Part shown: positions 51,346-59,386 of the stretch, in pieces
Position numbering within the stretch: the stretch's first letter is position 1
How the letters are laid out: each line of letters opens with the position of its first letter
Program-made: the position numbers and the translations under genes
The notes under the pieces: model-generated
What the model was told of the DNA's origin: nothing
The model's database searches: none
What the model saw: the letters and a program-made list of their open reading frames with translations, nothing else
Assembly (NCBI GenBank): GCA_017622995.1
Contig: JAGAQA010000014.1
Coordinates: forward strand, 1 to 64,000
Reading direction: 5' to 3'
DNA length: 64,000 nt
From: Oscillospiraceae bacterium
GTDB taxonomy: Bacteria; Bacillota; Clostridia; Oscillospirales; Oscillospiraceae

Positions 51346-53428
51346 AAAGCAGAATTTGTTTTTCCTGCCCCTGGCTTTCCAGAAGCTCCATGGCCGTGCG
51401 GAGTCTGCGGTCGTCAAAGCGGACCAGCGCGTCATCCAGAATCAGCGGTGCCTTGGGCATCAGGATTTCCGCCACTGCAAGACGGGCGGAAAAATACAGC
51501 TGATCCATGGTTCCATCACTGCGCCACATGGCTTCCCGGAGGACATCTTCTCCCTGGGCCGCGGTCAGCAGGGTCAGATTTTCCGTCAGCGTGAGCTTGC
51601 TGTATCTGCCGCCGGTCATGGCATCCATATAGGACCCTGCCAGCTGAGAAATCCGCGGCGCAAACCGACGCTGCAATTCATTCGTTGCCTCTGTCAGGGT
51701 TTTCTGAGCAAGATTCAGCGCCTCATAGACCTTTTCCAGTTCGGACACCCGGCTGCGGACCTCCTGCAGCTGTCGCTGCAATTCTTCCCGATTCCCCAGG
51801 CTTTCCATTCGGCCCCTGCACACGCCAAGGTCATGCCGAAGTCTTGCCAGGTCTTGTTCCGTCTGTTTCAGATTGTTCTGGGTCTGCTCGAAGCTCAGGT
51901 TCATGTCGTCCTCGGCTGTCTGGGCCGAGGCCCGGGCCATGGAAAGGAGGGCGTTCAGGTGCTCCTTTGCCTGGGTTTCCTGAACCATCGCCGCGTCCAG
52001 CCGGTCCCAGCTTTCCAGCACCTGTCGGCACAGGGACTCCATTTCGGTCAGTTCCCGTCCCTCACACAGGTTATCCCGTTGATTTTGGAGCGCCTGAAGG
52101 CGCTCTTCCAACGCGTTTTTTCGCTGGATCCAGGATTCATATGCCTGTTCATAGTCCATCCGCTGTGCGGCATACCGGTCCGCCAGATCGGGCCACTGCT
52201 TCCAATCCGCAGTGCCATAGCCCTTGCTCAGCTCTTCCAGCTTCCCTTTTCCCTTTCCGCTGCACAGCAGCGCGGCGCCCAGAAGCAGTGCCCCCAGTCC
52301 GCCAAGGGCAAGCCCCGGGATCGGCATATGTGCAAAGGCCGCAAGGCAAATGCCTCCGACTACCGCTAAAATTCCCAGCACGCACAGCACAAGCGCAAAT
52401 TTCCCCACCGAATCCCGGTAGGCAGCCGCGTCATTTTCCGCTTTCAGCTGGGCATCCCTGGCAGAAAGCCCGCGGAAAGCGGGCATTGTGTCCCCTTCCT
52501 GTGGTTCCGGCTCCAGAGAATTGCGGGCCTTGATTGCCGCGTCCCAGGCCGCCACATAGTCGGACAGGTCTCTCAGCCGTTTCTGCGCCTCCTGACGGCT
52601 GGGAAGGTCCCGGCAAAAGCTTTCCAGCGCCTCTTTTTCACGGCTGGCCCGTTCCGCGGCCCGCCGGGCCTGGGCTACCTGCCGGGCATCCTGCTCAGCC
52701 TGAATATTCTGCAAAACCAGCAGGTGATTTTGCAGTCTTTTCTGGAAAACCTCTGCCTCCCGCTGATGGGATACAAGCTCCGCGCACTTGTCCTCCAACG
52801 CCCCATATTCCTGAAGGGTATCTTCCAGCTGACTCTGCTGGGCAAGAGCCTGGGGAAGCAGGCCCAATTTATTATACTTACACTTGTTTTTCAGCTCTTT
52901 CAGCTTTTCTGCCAGCCGTTTGGAGTCCCCTGTATCGTCACCGGTGGTAACCAGGGCGGTCAGTCTCGCCCGAAGCGCTTCGCTTCCCGTTACCGGCAGA
53001 TCCGGCTGACGAATAAACCCGGCCCTGCAAAATACCTCCCGTTCCACGCCCAGGAGCTGCAAGCCGCAGTTTTCCCCGGTTAATTCCGGAACTGCCAGGC
53101 CGGATTCCGTTTCATAAGCCTGAAACACGCCCATAGGCACTCTGCCGCTGGTTCTGCGTTCCAGGGTCAGATTTCTTCCGTTCCAATTGATTTCCATTCT
53201 GCCGGACATGGGAACGCCGGACCAGGGCGCATAGTGCTCCTTGTCCGCCAGACTGGTTTTGGTGGACTTCGCCCGGGTATCCAGTCCATAGAGCATGGCC
53301 AGAAGGAAGGCGCACCAGGTACTCTTTCCCCACTCGTTTTCGCCGGAAATCACATTGAGCCCCGGTTTCAGGATCAGCGTCTCATGCTCCAGCTTGCCGA
53401 AGGTGGCCGTCATGGAATAAATGATCAC
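51293..53428 (-). CDS. YhaN-like AAA/SbcC-type ATPase
   Basis: A 711-residue ABC/SMC-like ATPase. Walker A is SGENEWGKSTWC near residue 35; long coiled-coil arms flank the middle; a hydrophobic hairpin (LVLCVLGILAVVGGICLAAF then GLGALLLGAALL, about 345-395) resembles the membrane insert of YhaN; Walker B is PLILDDALVRFDDRRL near the end. It should pair with the metallophosphoesterase encoded next, as SbcC pairs with SbcD, in DNA-end processing. It overlaps that gene by 4 bases. Confidence 0.87.
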   Translation of the reverse strand: MIIYSMTATFGKLEHETLILKPGLNVISGENEWGKSTWCAFLLAMLYGLDTRAKSTKTSLADKEHYAPWSGVPMSGRMEINWNGRNLTLERRTSGRVPMGVFQAYETESGLAVPELTGENCGLQLLGVEREVFCRAGFIRQPDLPVTGSEALRARLTALVTTGDDTGDSKRLAEKLKELKNKCKYNKLGLLPQALAQQSQLEDTLQEYGALEDKCAELVSHQREAEVFQKRLQNHLLVLQNIQAEQDARQVAQARRAAERASREKEALESFCRDLPSRQEAQKRLRDLSDYVAAWDAAIKARNSLEPEPQEGDTMPAFRGLSARDAQLKAENDAAAYRDSVGKFALVLCVLGILAVVGGICLAAFAHMPIPGLALGGLGALLLGAALLCSGKGKGKLEELSKGYGTADWKQWPDLADRYAAQRMDYEQAYESWIQRKNALEERLQALQNQRDNLCEGRELTEMESLCRQVLESWDRLDAAMVQETQAKEHLNALLSMARASAQTAEDDMNLSFEQTQNNLKQTEQDLARLRHDLGVCRGRMESLGNREELQRQLQEVRSRVSELEKVYEALNLAQKTLTEATNELQRRFAPRISQLAGSYMDAMTGGRYSKLTLTENLTLLTAAQGEDVLREAMWRSDGTMDQLYFSARLAVAEILMPKAPLILDDALVRFDDRRLRTAMELLESQGQEKQILLFTCQSREEAALLQNRRH

Positions 53429-54492
53429 GGCAGCTCCACCTCCTCCCCATCCAGAATTCTGCGGGACAGCTCCGCTGCCAAACGGATGGTTTCCGCCTCC
53501 TGGGGATCGGCCTGTTCCAACGCGCCATGAAGCAGATCAAAGAAGACGCCCTGAAAGCTATCCTCCCCAATGCAATCCCACAGCTCCCGCTTGGGCTTGG
53601 TTCGGTTCCGGAATTCCAGATAGGCAGGTCCCCCGTACTTTTTGAGAAGGGCCGAAATGTCCGCCTCTCCCCTGCCCGTAAGGGTAATGCGGTAAAAGTC
53701 CTGGCTCTTGGCAGATGGGAGCAGTCGGTCCAGGGCCTCCAAGCCTTCGTCCACAGACACGGATTCGGCAAATAATCTGGGCAGTCCCAGCTGGATGGGT
53801 GACAGGTGGACTTTTTGATCCAGGGTTACCTTCAAAACGCCCTTCGAGCCTGTTTCATCCCAGCCTCTTCCCATGGGGCAGCCGGGCCAGGCACACAGGG
53901 TTTTCCCCGCGTGGAGGCTGCCCGCCTGATGGATGTGTCCAAGCGCCACATAATCCAGCCCAGAGGAAATGAGCTGTGCGGATGTAATCGGATTATAGGG
54001 AGATTTCGGGGAAGTCGTGTCCCCGTGAAGCACTGCCAGGGTGTGCGGAAATACCCGTTCTGCCCGGAAATTCTCCAAAAGGCCCGGGCAGTCCATTGCG
54101 GTAAAGCCGCCGCCGTAGACCCGTGTTTCCAGCTCCGGCAGATCCACATAGCTCAGATTTCCACGGAAAATATGCACATTTTCCGGCCAGTTCTCCCGTT
54201 CCCAGGGAGAATCCAGCCCCAAAAAATCATGATTGCCCGGAGCAATGAATACCGGAACCGAGCAGTCTTCCAGTGTTTCCGCCAATGCACGGGCGGTTTC
54301 CCGGCGATAGGGGCCGTCAAATACATCCCCCGCCAGCAGGAGCATATCCGCGTTCTGACTGCGGCAGCATTCTCCAATCCGTTCGGGAATCGATGCCTGA
54401 CCCTCCATCAGGTATTTTCGCTGCTCCGGAGGAAACCCAACAAAAGCGGAATCCAGATGAAGGTCCGCTGCGTGTATAAGCGTCAATCCCAT
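53425..54492 (-). CDS. YhaO-like metallophosphoesterase (nuclease subunit)
   Basis: A 355-residue calcineurin-like phosphoesterase of the SbcD/Mre11/YhaO type. Metal motifs are LIHAADLHLDS, LLLAGDVFDG, APGNHDFLGL, LAVLHGDTT and VALGHIHQAG. With the YhaN-like ATPase it is expected to form a nuclease complex for DNA repair. ATG at 54492 starts the first motif and overlaps ymdB by 10 bases. Confidence 0.92.
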   Translation of the reverse strand: MGLTLIHAADLHLDSAFVGFPPEQRKYLMEGQASIPERIGECCRSQNADMLLLAGDVFDGPYRRETARALAETLEDCSVPVFIAPGNHDFLGLDSPWERENWPENVHIFRGNLSYVDLPELETRVYGGGFTAMDCPGLLENFRAERVFPHTLAVLHGDTTSPKSPYNPITSAQLISSGLDYVALGHIHQAGSLHAGKTLCAWPGCPMGRGWDETGSKGVLKVTLDQKVHLSPIQLGLPRLFAESVSVDEGLEALDRLLPSAKSQDFYRITLTGRGEADISALLKKYGGPAYLEFRNRTKPKRELWDCIGEDSFQGVFFDLLHGALEQADPQEAETIRLAAELSRRILDGEEVELP

Positions 54493-55259
54493 AGGTCTGT
54501 CCTTTCTGCTTTCAAGCATTTTCCGGTTGCCGCATCCAGCGTAAAGAGAACCGCTTCCAGCTTGGTGGAGCCTTCCGCCCAGCGGTAGCGCTCCGTCAGA
54601 TCTCCCCGGAATTTGGCAATGGAAAGCTCCGGACGGATGCCCAGAACGGATTCCGCCGGGCCGGTCATACCCAGATCCGTTACATAGCCAGTCCCCTTGG
54701 GCAGTACCCGGGCGTCGGCTGTGGGCACATGGGTATGGGTCCCCCATACCGCACTGACTTTGCCGTCCAGGTGATACCCCATAGCCAGCTTTTCGGAGGT
54801 CGCTTCCCCATGCATTTCCACCAGGATCAGGGGGGTATCCAGCTTTTTCAGAATTTTTTCCACCAGCAGAAACGGATTGTCCGGGGTGTAATCCATATTG
54901 ACCCGGCCGATCAGATCAATCACCGCCACATCTCCTGCCCGGGTCTCATACACCTGCCACCCGATTCCGGGGGCCTGGGGCGCATAGTTTGCCGGGCGCA
55001 GGACGCGGGTGGAATCGTCCAGATAGGGGACGATCTCCCGCTTTCCGAAGCTGTGATTGCCCAGCGTAACCACATCCGCGCCGGCATCCAGGATGTCCTC
55101 TGCCTGATCAGGTGTAATACCCACCACACTGGCGTTTTCTCCATTGACAACCGTGAAATCCGCCCCGGTTTTCCGTATCCACCTGCGAAGGTCCCGACGG
55201 ATCCGCTCCATTCCCGGCTGCCCGACCACATCGCCCACTGCAAGAACCTTAAATTCCAT
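54483..55259 (-). CDS. ymdB: YmdB-type metallophosphoesterase (TIGR00282)
   Basis: A 258-residue phosphoesterase of the YmdB/TIGR00282 family, which in B. subtilis hydrolyses 2',3'-cyclic nucleotides and affects biofilm and sporulation fate. Motifs are VLAVGDVVGQPGMERI, VVNGENASV, DVVTLGNHSFGKRE, LVEMHGEATSEK, WGTHTHVPTAD and TDLGMTGP. The sequence GNHSFGKRE differs from the usual GNHTWD-like form, keeping the Asn-His pair. Start of an operon with the nuclease pair, from the promoter at 55291-55319. Confidence 0.93.
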   Translation of the reverse strand: MEFKVLAVGDVVGQPGMERIRRDLRRWIRKTGADFTVVNGENASVVGITPDQAEDILDAGADVVTLGNHSFGKREIVPYLDDSTRVLRPANYAPQAPGIGWQVYETRAGDVAVIDLIGRVNMDYTPDNPFLLVEKILKKLDTPLILVEMHGEATSEKLAMGYHLDGKVSAVWGTHTHVPTADARVLPKGTGYVTDLGMTGPAESVLGIRPELSIAKFRGDLTERYRWAEGSTKLEAVLFTLDAATGKCLKAERTDLWD

Positions 55260-55290
55260 GGTTCTACCCCGTTTCTATCGGTTTTTGTTT

Positions 55291-55319
55291 ATTATATACG
55301 ATTGTGCCCGTTTCTTCAA
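55291..55319 (-). promoter_or_regulatory. ymdB operon promoter
   Basis: Minus-strand TTGAAG (55314-55319), 17 bases, TATAAT (55291-55296). Confidence 0.7.
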
Positions 55320-55350
55320 GGCTTCCGCAAAGATTACGGAAAGTGCAAAT

Positions 55351-55374
55351 CCCCCAACCGAAACCGGTTGGGGG
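55351..55374 (-). terminator. Terminator after obgE
   Basis: Arms CCCCCAACCG and CGGTTGGGGG around four bases, 8 bases past the stop, with ATTTG after on the minus strand. Confidence 0.75.
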
Positions 55375-55382
55375 AGGCTCCT

Positions 55383-56657
55383 TCAGCGCATATACTCAAA
55401 CTGCAGGTCGTAAATATCTACGGTGTCGCCGTCCTGGATGCCCATCTCTTCCAAACGGGCAAACAGGCCGCACTTGCGGAGCATCTGATCAAAATAGTTC
55501 CGGGACTCATAATCGTCAAAATTGATGTTCTGCACCAGCCGCTCCAGCCAGGTGCCGGTAATGACCCAGGTAGATCCCAGATGCTCGATGGTCAGATCCA
55601 TCGGATCTCCGGCTTCCGGCTGCTGCTCCACATACTCCGGCTCATAGATGGTCACGGGAGGCAGGGTGCGCAGCTTTTCGGCCACCACCCGCATCAGGTT
55701 GCGGGTGCCCTGGGTCGTACCGGCGGAGATTTCATAAAGCTCGCATCCGGCGGCTTCCACACAGGCCCGCAGGCGCTGCAAATTGTCGCTGTCCGGGGGA
55801 AGCAGATCAATCTTGTTCGCGGCCACGATCATGGGCCGGTTGCTCAGGTCCACGCTGTAGTTGGCCAGCTCATCACAAATGGCATTGAAATCCTCCACAG
55901 GGTCCCGGCCTTCACTGCCGGATACATCCACCACATGCACAAGCAGGCGGCAGCGGTCAATGTGGCGCAGGAAATCATGGCCCAGACCGGCGCCCTCGGC
56001 AGCTCCTTCAATGATGCCGGGAATATCCGCCATGACAAAGGACACGCCCTCGTCCACGTAAATAACGCCCAGGTTGGGAAACAGAGTGGTAAAATGATAG
56101 TTGGCAATCTTGGGCCGGGCATTGGACGTGACGGAAAGCAGGGTGGATTTTCCCACATTGGGGAAGCCAACCAGGCCCACATCCGCCAGCAGCTTCAGTT
56201 CCAGGATTACATCCCGCTCCTGGCCCTTGAGTCCGCTCTTTGCGAAGCGGGGCACCTGCCGGGTGGCGGTGGCATAGTGGGCATTGCCCCAGCCGCCCCG
56301 GCCCCCCTTGGCAATGACAAAATCCTCACCGGTGGACATATCCACAATGATCTGATTGGTTTCCGCATCCCGTACCACTGTTCCCCGGGGGACTTCAATG
56401 ATCAACGGCTCTCCACGCTTTCCGCTCATGTTCCGGCCCTGGCCATTCACGCCCGCCTGAGCGGAATACTTGCGTTTGTAACGGAAATCCAGCAGGGTGG
56501 ACAGATTGTCGTTGACACGCAGAATCACACTGCCGCCGTGACCGCCGTCGCCGCCGTCAGGACCGCCGGAGGCAACATATTTCTCCCGATGGAAGGCCAC
56601 AGCGCCATCGCCGCCCCGACCACCGCAAACCGTAATTCGAACCTTATCTACAAACAT
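55383..56657 (-). CDS. obgE: GTPase ObgE/CgtA
   Basis: Essential ribosome-associated GTPase acting in 50S assembly and stress control. The 424-residue protein has the glycine-rich Obg fold (VCGGRGGDGAVAFHREKYV, GGPDGGDGGHGGSV), a G domain with GFPNVGKSTLL (G1), FTTLFPNLG (G2), ADIPGIIEGA (G3) and AANKIDLL (G4), and the OCT domain at the C terminus. The ATG at 56657 has GGAGG and starts the conserved fold; codons further upstream lie in the leader hairpin at 56682-56730. Confidence 0.97.
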   Translation of the reverse strand: MFVDKVRITVCGGRGGDGAVAFHREKYVASGGPDGGDGGHGGSVILRVNDNLSTLLDFRYKRKYSAQAGVNGQGRNMSGKRGEPLIIEVPRGTVVRDAETNQIIVDMSTGEDFVIAKGGRGGWGNAHYATATRQVPRFAKSGLKGQERDVILELKLLADVGLVGFPNVGKSTLLSVTSNARPKIANYHFTTLFPNLGVIYVDEGVSFVMADIPGIIEGAAEGAGLGHDFLRHIDRCRLLVHVVDVSGSEGRDPVEDFNAICDELANYSVDLSNRPMIVAANKIDLLPPDSDNLQRLRACVEAAGCELYEISAGTTQGTRNLMRVVAEKLRTLPPVTIYEPEYVEQQPEAGDPMDLTIEHLGSTWVITGTWLERLVQNINFDDYESRNYFDQMLRKCGLFARLEEMGIQDGDTVDIYDLQFEYMR

Positions 56658-56681
56658 CGTATACCTCCTGTTCTTGTGGAA

Positions 56682-56730
56682 GGGTGACACAGAAAAAGAA
56701 GCAATATACATTTCCTTTTCTCTGCCACCC
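56682..56730 (-). promoter_or_regulatory. Long hairpin in the obgE leader
   Basis: Imperfect inverted repeat with about 19-bp arms (GGGTGACACAGAAAAAG and a near-complement) lying 25 bases before the obgE ATG. On mRNA it would fold just upstream of the ribosome site. Role unknown. Confidence 0.45.
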
Positions 56731-56740
56731 AATTGGAGAC

Positions 56741-56890
56741 GAGTTGACAATTGACAATGAACAATTGACAGTTAAGGAATCCCCCTCCGGGGATGATTAA
56801 AAAATCCATATCATTGCGCCGGGATGAATCAATTCAATTTTCCGTCCCGAAGGGATACCGTATTATTCGTCAACTATCATCCGATAACTC
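56741..56890. repeat. MITE-like intergenic element
   Basis: About 150 bp with three tandem TTGACAAT-type units at one end, inverted ends (GAGTTGAC at 56741; GTCAACT at 56869 and ATAACTC at 56884), and small internal hairpins (ATCCCC/GGGGAT at 56779; TCCC/GGGA near 56845). Such AATTGACAAT-rich elements are frequent intergenic repeats in Clostridia by my recollection; only one copy is in this window. It separates rpmA from obgE, which are normally adjacent. No gene is seen in 56658-57018. Confidence 0.5.
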
Positions 56891-56966
56891 AGGGCTTTTT
56901 ATTGTGCATTTCTGGAGCAAAAGATCCGCTCAAAAACCGGAAAGACGGTTTTCTGCTGCTGCCCAG

Positions 56967-57002
56967 AAAAAAGGACTGCCGCAGGAATCGCAGCAGTCCT
57001 TC
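56967..57002 (-). terminator. Terminator after rpmA
   Basis: Arms AAGGACTGC and GCAGTCCTT with inner pairing, followed on the minus strand by TTTTTTCTGG. Confidence 0.85.
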
Positions 57003-57018
57003 GTTTCATAGGCTTGTC

Positions 57019-57300
57019 TTACTGCTCAGCGTAAACGGAGCACTTCCGACGATCCTTGCCCATGCGCTCAAACTTGACGGTGCCGTCAACCAGAGCGAAC
57101 AGGGTATCATCCTTGCCGATACCAACGTTGGTGCCGGGATGGATGTGGGTGCCTCTCTGGCGAACCAGAATGTTGCCAGCCAGAACGAACTGACCGTCAG
57201 CACGCTTGCAGCCCAGACGCTTGGACTCGGAATCACGGCCGTTCTTGGTGGAACCGCCGCCCTTGTGGTGAGCGAAGAACTGAATACCAATCTTCAGCAT
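57019..57300 (-). CDS. rpmA: 50S ribosomal protein L27
   Basis: L27 reaches the peptidyl-transferase centre. The 93-residue protein starts [20 protein letters not shown]: the nine residues ending in FF, before AHHKGGGS, form the Firmicutes N-terminal extension that must be cut by Prp. The body has [16 protein letters not shown] and [14 protein letters not shown]. Prp is encoded directly upstream, 4 bases away. Confidence 0.98.
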   Translation of the reverse strand: MLKIGIQFFAHHKGGGSTKNGRDSESKRLGCKRADGQFVLAGNILVRQRGTHIHPGTNVGIGKDDTLFALVDGTVKFERMGKDRRKCSVYAEQ

Positions 57301-57304
57301 ACTA

Positions 57305-57628
57305 TTACACCTCCAAAACTTCGATGTTGTCGGGATATTCGTCCCGCAAGCTGCACAGGTAAAGCATCATGCCGGAAAGAACCGCCTGAACGCTTTCTTC
57401 TTCATCGCAGCTTGTGGGGAGGGTCAGGGTGATGCGGGCATCCTCCTCTTTGACCCGAACCTTGGCCTTTGCGCCGCACACATCATTGATGGTGGCCTCA
57501 GCCATGGCGACAGCGGCGCTGACCGCGGCACAGACAATATCGCTGCCCGCTTCGGCATAGCCGCTGTGTCCGGAGACGGTGAATCCGGTGATCCGATCGT
57601 CTTCCGTAGTAAATTCAACTCTGGTCAT
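57305..57628 (-). CDS. prp: Ribosomal-processing cysteine protease Prp
   Basis: A 107-residue protease that removes the N-terminal extension of L27, an essential maturation step in Firmicutes. The catalytic pair is visible in [20 protein letters not shown]: His21 and Cys33. It lies between rplU and rpmA, as in Bacilli and Staphylococcus. Confidence 0.96.
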   Translation of the reverse strand: MTRVEFTTEDDRITGFTVSGHSGYAEAGSDIVCAAVSAAVAMAEATINDVCGAKAKVRVKEEDARITLTLPTSCDEEESVQAVLSGMMLYLCSLRDEYPDNIEVLEV

Positions 57629-57633
57629 AGCAA

Positions 57634-57945
57634 TTACAGCGCGATCTTGGTGATCTCGACCTTGGTGTAGGGCTGACGATGACCGATGTGGGTCTTTTCG
57701 TTCTTCTTGGCCTTGTACTTCAGGACGTCAATCTTCTTGCCCTTGCCATTCTTCACGACCTTCGCTTCAACGGTAGCACCCTCAACAACGGGAGCACCGA
57801 TCTTGGAGTTCTCGCCGTCCAGGACAGCCAGAACCTGATCGAACTTCACGGTCTGCTCGGCCTCAACGCCCAGCTTCTCAACGAACAGGACATCACCCTC
57901 GGCAACGGTGTACTGCTTACCGCCGGTAACAAAAACTGCCTTCAT
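57634..57945 (-). CDS. rplU: 50S ribosomal protein L21
   Basis: A 103-residue L21 beginning [20 protein letters not shown] and ending with the conserved [18 protein letters not shown]. First gene of rplU-prp-rpmA. The leader between promoter and ATG is about 85 bases and can fold, as in the known L21 leader of Firmicutes. Confidence 0.98.
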   Translation of the reverse strand: MKAVFVTGGKQYTVAEGDVLFVEKLGVEAEQTVKFDQVLAVLDGENSKIGAPVVEGATVEAKVVKNGKGKKIDVLKYKAKKNEKTHIGHRQPYTKVEITKIAL

Positions 57946-57954
57946 TTCTCATTT

Positions 57955-58030
57955 CACCTACTTTAATTGTGTAGTCTCGCTCTAAAGGCGGCTGCTTTTG
58001 GGCAGCACTTGTAAGCCCTTTCAATGCGGC
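57955..58030 (-). promoter_or_regulatory. Possible L21 leader
   Basis: The untranslated leader of rplU contains GC-rich inverted segments (GGGCTTAC..., GCTGCC / GGCAGC around 57988-58008). Bacilli have an autoregulatory L21 leader at this place; a match here is inferred from position and hairpin only. Confidence 0.45.
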
Positions 58031-58036
58031 TGGGTT

Positions 58037-58065
58037 ATTTTATCATTCTTCCATGGAAAAGTCAA
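58037..58065 (-). promoter_or_regulatory. rplU operon promoter
   Basis: Minus-strand TTGACT (58060-58065), 17 bases, TAAAAT (58037-58042). Confidence 0.75.
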
Positions 58066-58168
58066 CAGGTTTTTCACATTTTTTCTGTAGGAAATCCACA
58101 TCTTTTGTCCCTTTTCTCATGGGCAATCCGATTTCCGGATTTTTCTGTTCTTCTTCGCCGGATAGAAA

Positions 58169-58194
58169 AATCCCGCAGGAAACCCTGCGGGATT
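58169..58194 (-). terminator. Terminator after fba
   Basis: Arms AATCCCGCAGG and CCTGCGGGATT followed on the minus strand by TTTCTATCC. Confidence 0.85.
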
Positions 58195-58215
58195 CTAAGT
58201 AAAACAGAAACGGGA

Positions 58216-59184
58216 TCAGGCCTTGCCGTCGGAGCCCAGAACGTGAACGATCTTGTGGGCAACCATGTCCTTGACCGCCTGACGGGCGGGCTTCAGGTAC
58301 TGACGGGGGTCGAAATGATCGGGATGCTCAGCGAAGTACTTACGGATGTTGCCGGTCATGGCCAGACGAATATCGGAGTCGATATTGATCTTGCAGACGG
58401 CCAGCTTTGCAGCCTCACGCAGCTGATCCTCGGGGATACCGATGGCATCGGGCATATTGCCGCCGTAGGTATTGACCATCTTCACGAACTCCTGGGGAAC
58501 GGAGGAAGAGCCGTGCAGAACGATGGGGAAACCGGGCAGGCGCTTGATGCACTCCTTCAGCACGTCGAAACGCAGGGGAGGCGGAACCAGGATGCCGTCG
58601 GCATTGCGGGTGCACTGAGAAGCCTTGAACTTGTAAGCGCCGTGGCTGGTTCCAATTGCAATGGCCAGGGAGTCACAGCCGGTGCGGGAAACGAACTCTT
58701 CCACTTCCTCGGGACGGGTGTAGCTTTCCTTGCCGTGCTCAACAGCAACTTCGTCCTCAACGCCGGCCAGGGTGCCCAGCTCCGCTTCGACAACCACGCC
58801 GTGATCATGGGCATACTCAACGACCTGCTTGGTCAGGGCGATGTTCTCTTCGAAGGACTTGGAGGAAGCATCAATCATAACGGAGGTGAAGCCGCCGTCG
58901 ATGCAGCTCTTGCACAGCTCGAAGCTGTCGCCGTGGTCCAGATGCAGCGCAATGGGGATTTCGGGGTTCTCGGCAACGGCAGCCTCAACCAGCTTCACCA
59001 GGTAGGTGTGGTTGGCGTAGGCGCGGGCGCCCTTGGACACCTGCAGGATGACGGGGCTCTTCAGCTCACCGGCAGCCTCAGTGATACCCTGAACAATTTC
59101 CATGTTGTTGACGTTGAAAGCACCGATGGCGTAGCCGCCGTCGTAAGCCTTCTTGAACATCTCTTTCGTAGTTACGAGAGCCAT
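58216..59184 (-). CDS. fba: Class II fructose-bisphosphate aldolase
   Basis: A 322-residue zinc-dependent aldolase that splits fructose 1,6-bisphosphate. Zinc ligands and motifs are IALHLDHGDSFELCKSCIDG, VMIDASSKSFEENI, VEAELGTLAGVEDE, SLAIAIGTSHGAYK and VLHGSSSVPQEF. The ATG at 59184 begins MALVTTKEMFKKA. It is divergent from the PPi-type phosphofructokinase, so two consecutive glycolytic steps flank a shared promoter region. Confidence 0.96.
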   Translation of the reverse strand: MALVTTKEMFKKAYDGGYAIGAFNVNNMEIVQGITEAAGELKSPVILQVSKGARAYANHTYLVKLVEAAVAENPEIPIALHLDHGDSFELCKSCIDGGFTSVMIDASSKSFEENIALTKQVVEYAHDHGVVVEAELGTLAGVEDEVAVEHGKESYTRPEEVEEFVSRTGCDSLAIAIGTSHGAYKFKASQCTRNADGILVPPPLRFDVLKECIKRLPGFPIVLHGSSSVPQEFVKMVNTYGGNMPDAIGIPEDQLREAAKLAVCKINIDSDIRLAMTGNIRKYFAEHPDHFDPRQYLKPARQAVKDMVAHKIVHVLGSDGKA

Positions 59185-59238
59185 TGGAATCAATCCTTTC
59201 TTATTCAGCAGACAACTGTCCGCCTTTTTCCAAGAAAT

Positions 59239-59266
59239 ATTATAGCACATTTCCCGAATATTTCAA
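59239..59266 (-). promoter_or_regulatory. fba promoter
   Basis: Minus-strand TTGAAA (59261-59266), 16 bases, TATAAT (59239-59244). It lies back to back with the plus-strand promoter at 59276-59304. Confidence 0.7.
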
Positions 59267-59275
59267 TAATAATAT

Positions 59276-59304
59276 TTGCCAAACGACAGCTTTCATGCTA
59301 TAAT
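59276..59304 (+). promoter_or_regulatory. Phosphofructokinase promoter
   Basis: TTGCCA (59276-59281), 17 bases, TATAAT (59299-59304). It excludes upstream in-frame codons as starts for the next gene. Confidence 0.75.
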
Positions 59305-59386
59305 ATGGAACGTATGGGTTCTTCACGGCCCATTTCCAGCATTTTTCACAAATCATTCTTTAATTCCGATCTGGAGGTATTGTAAA

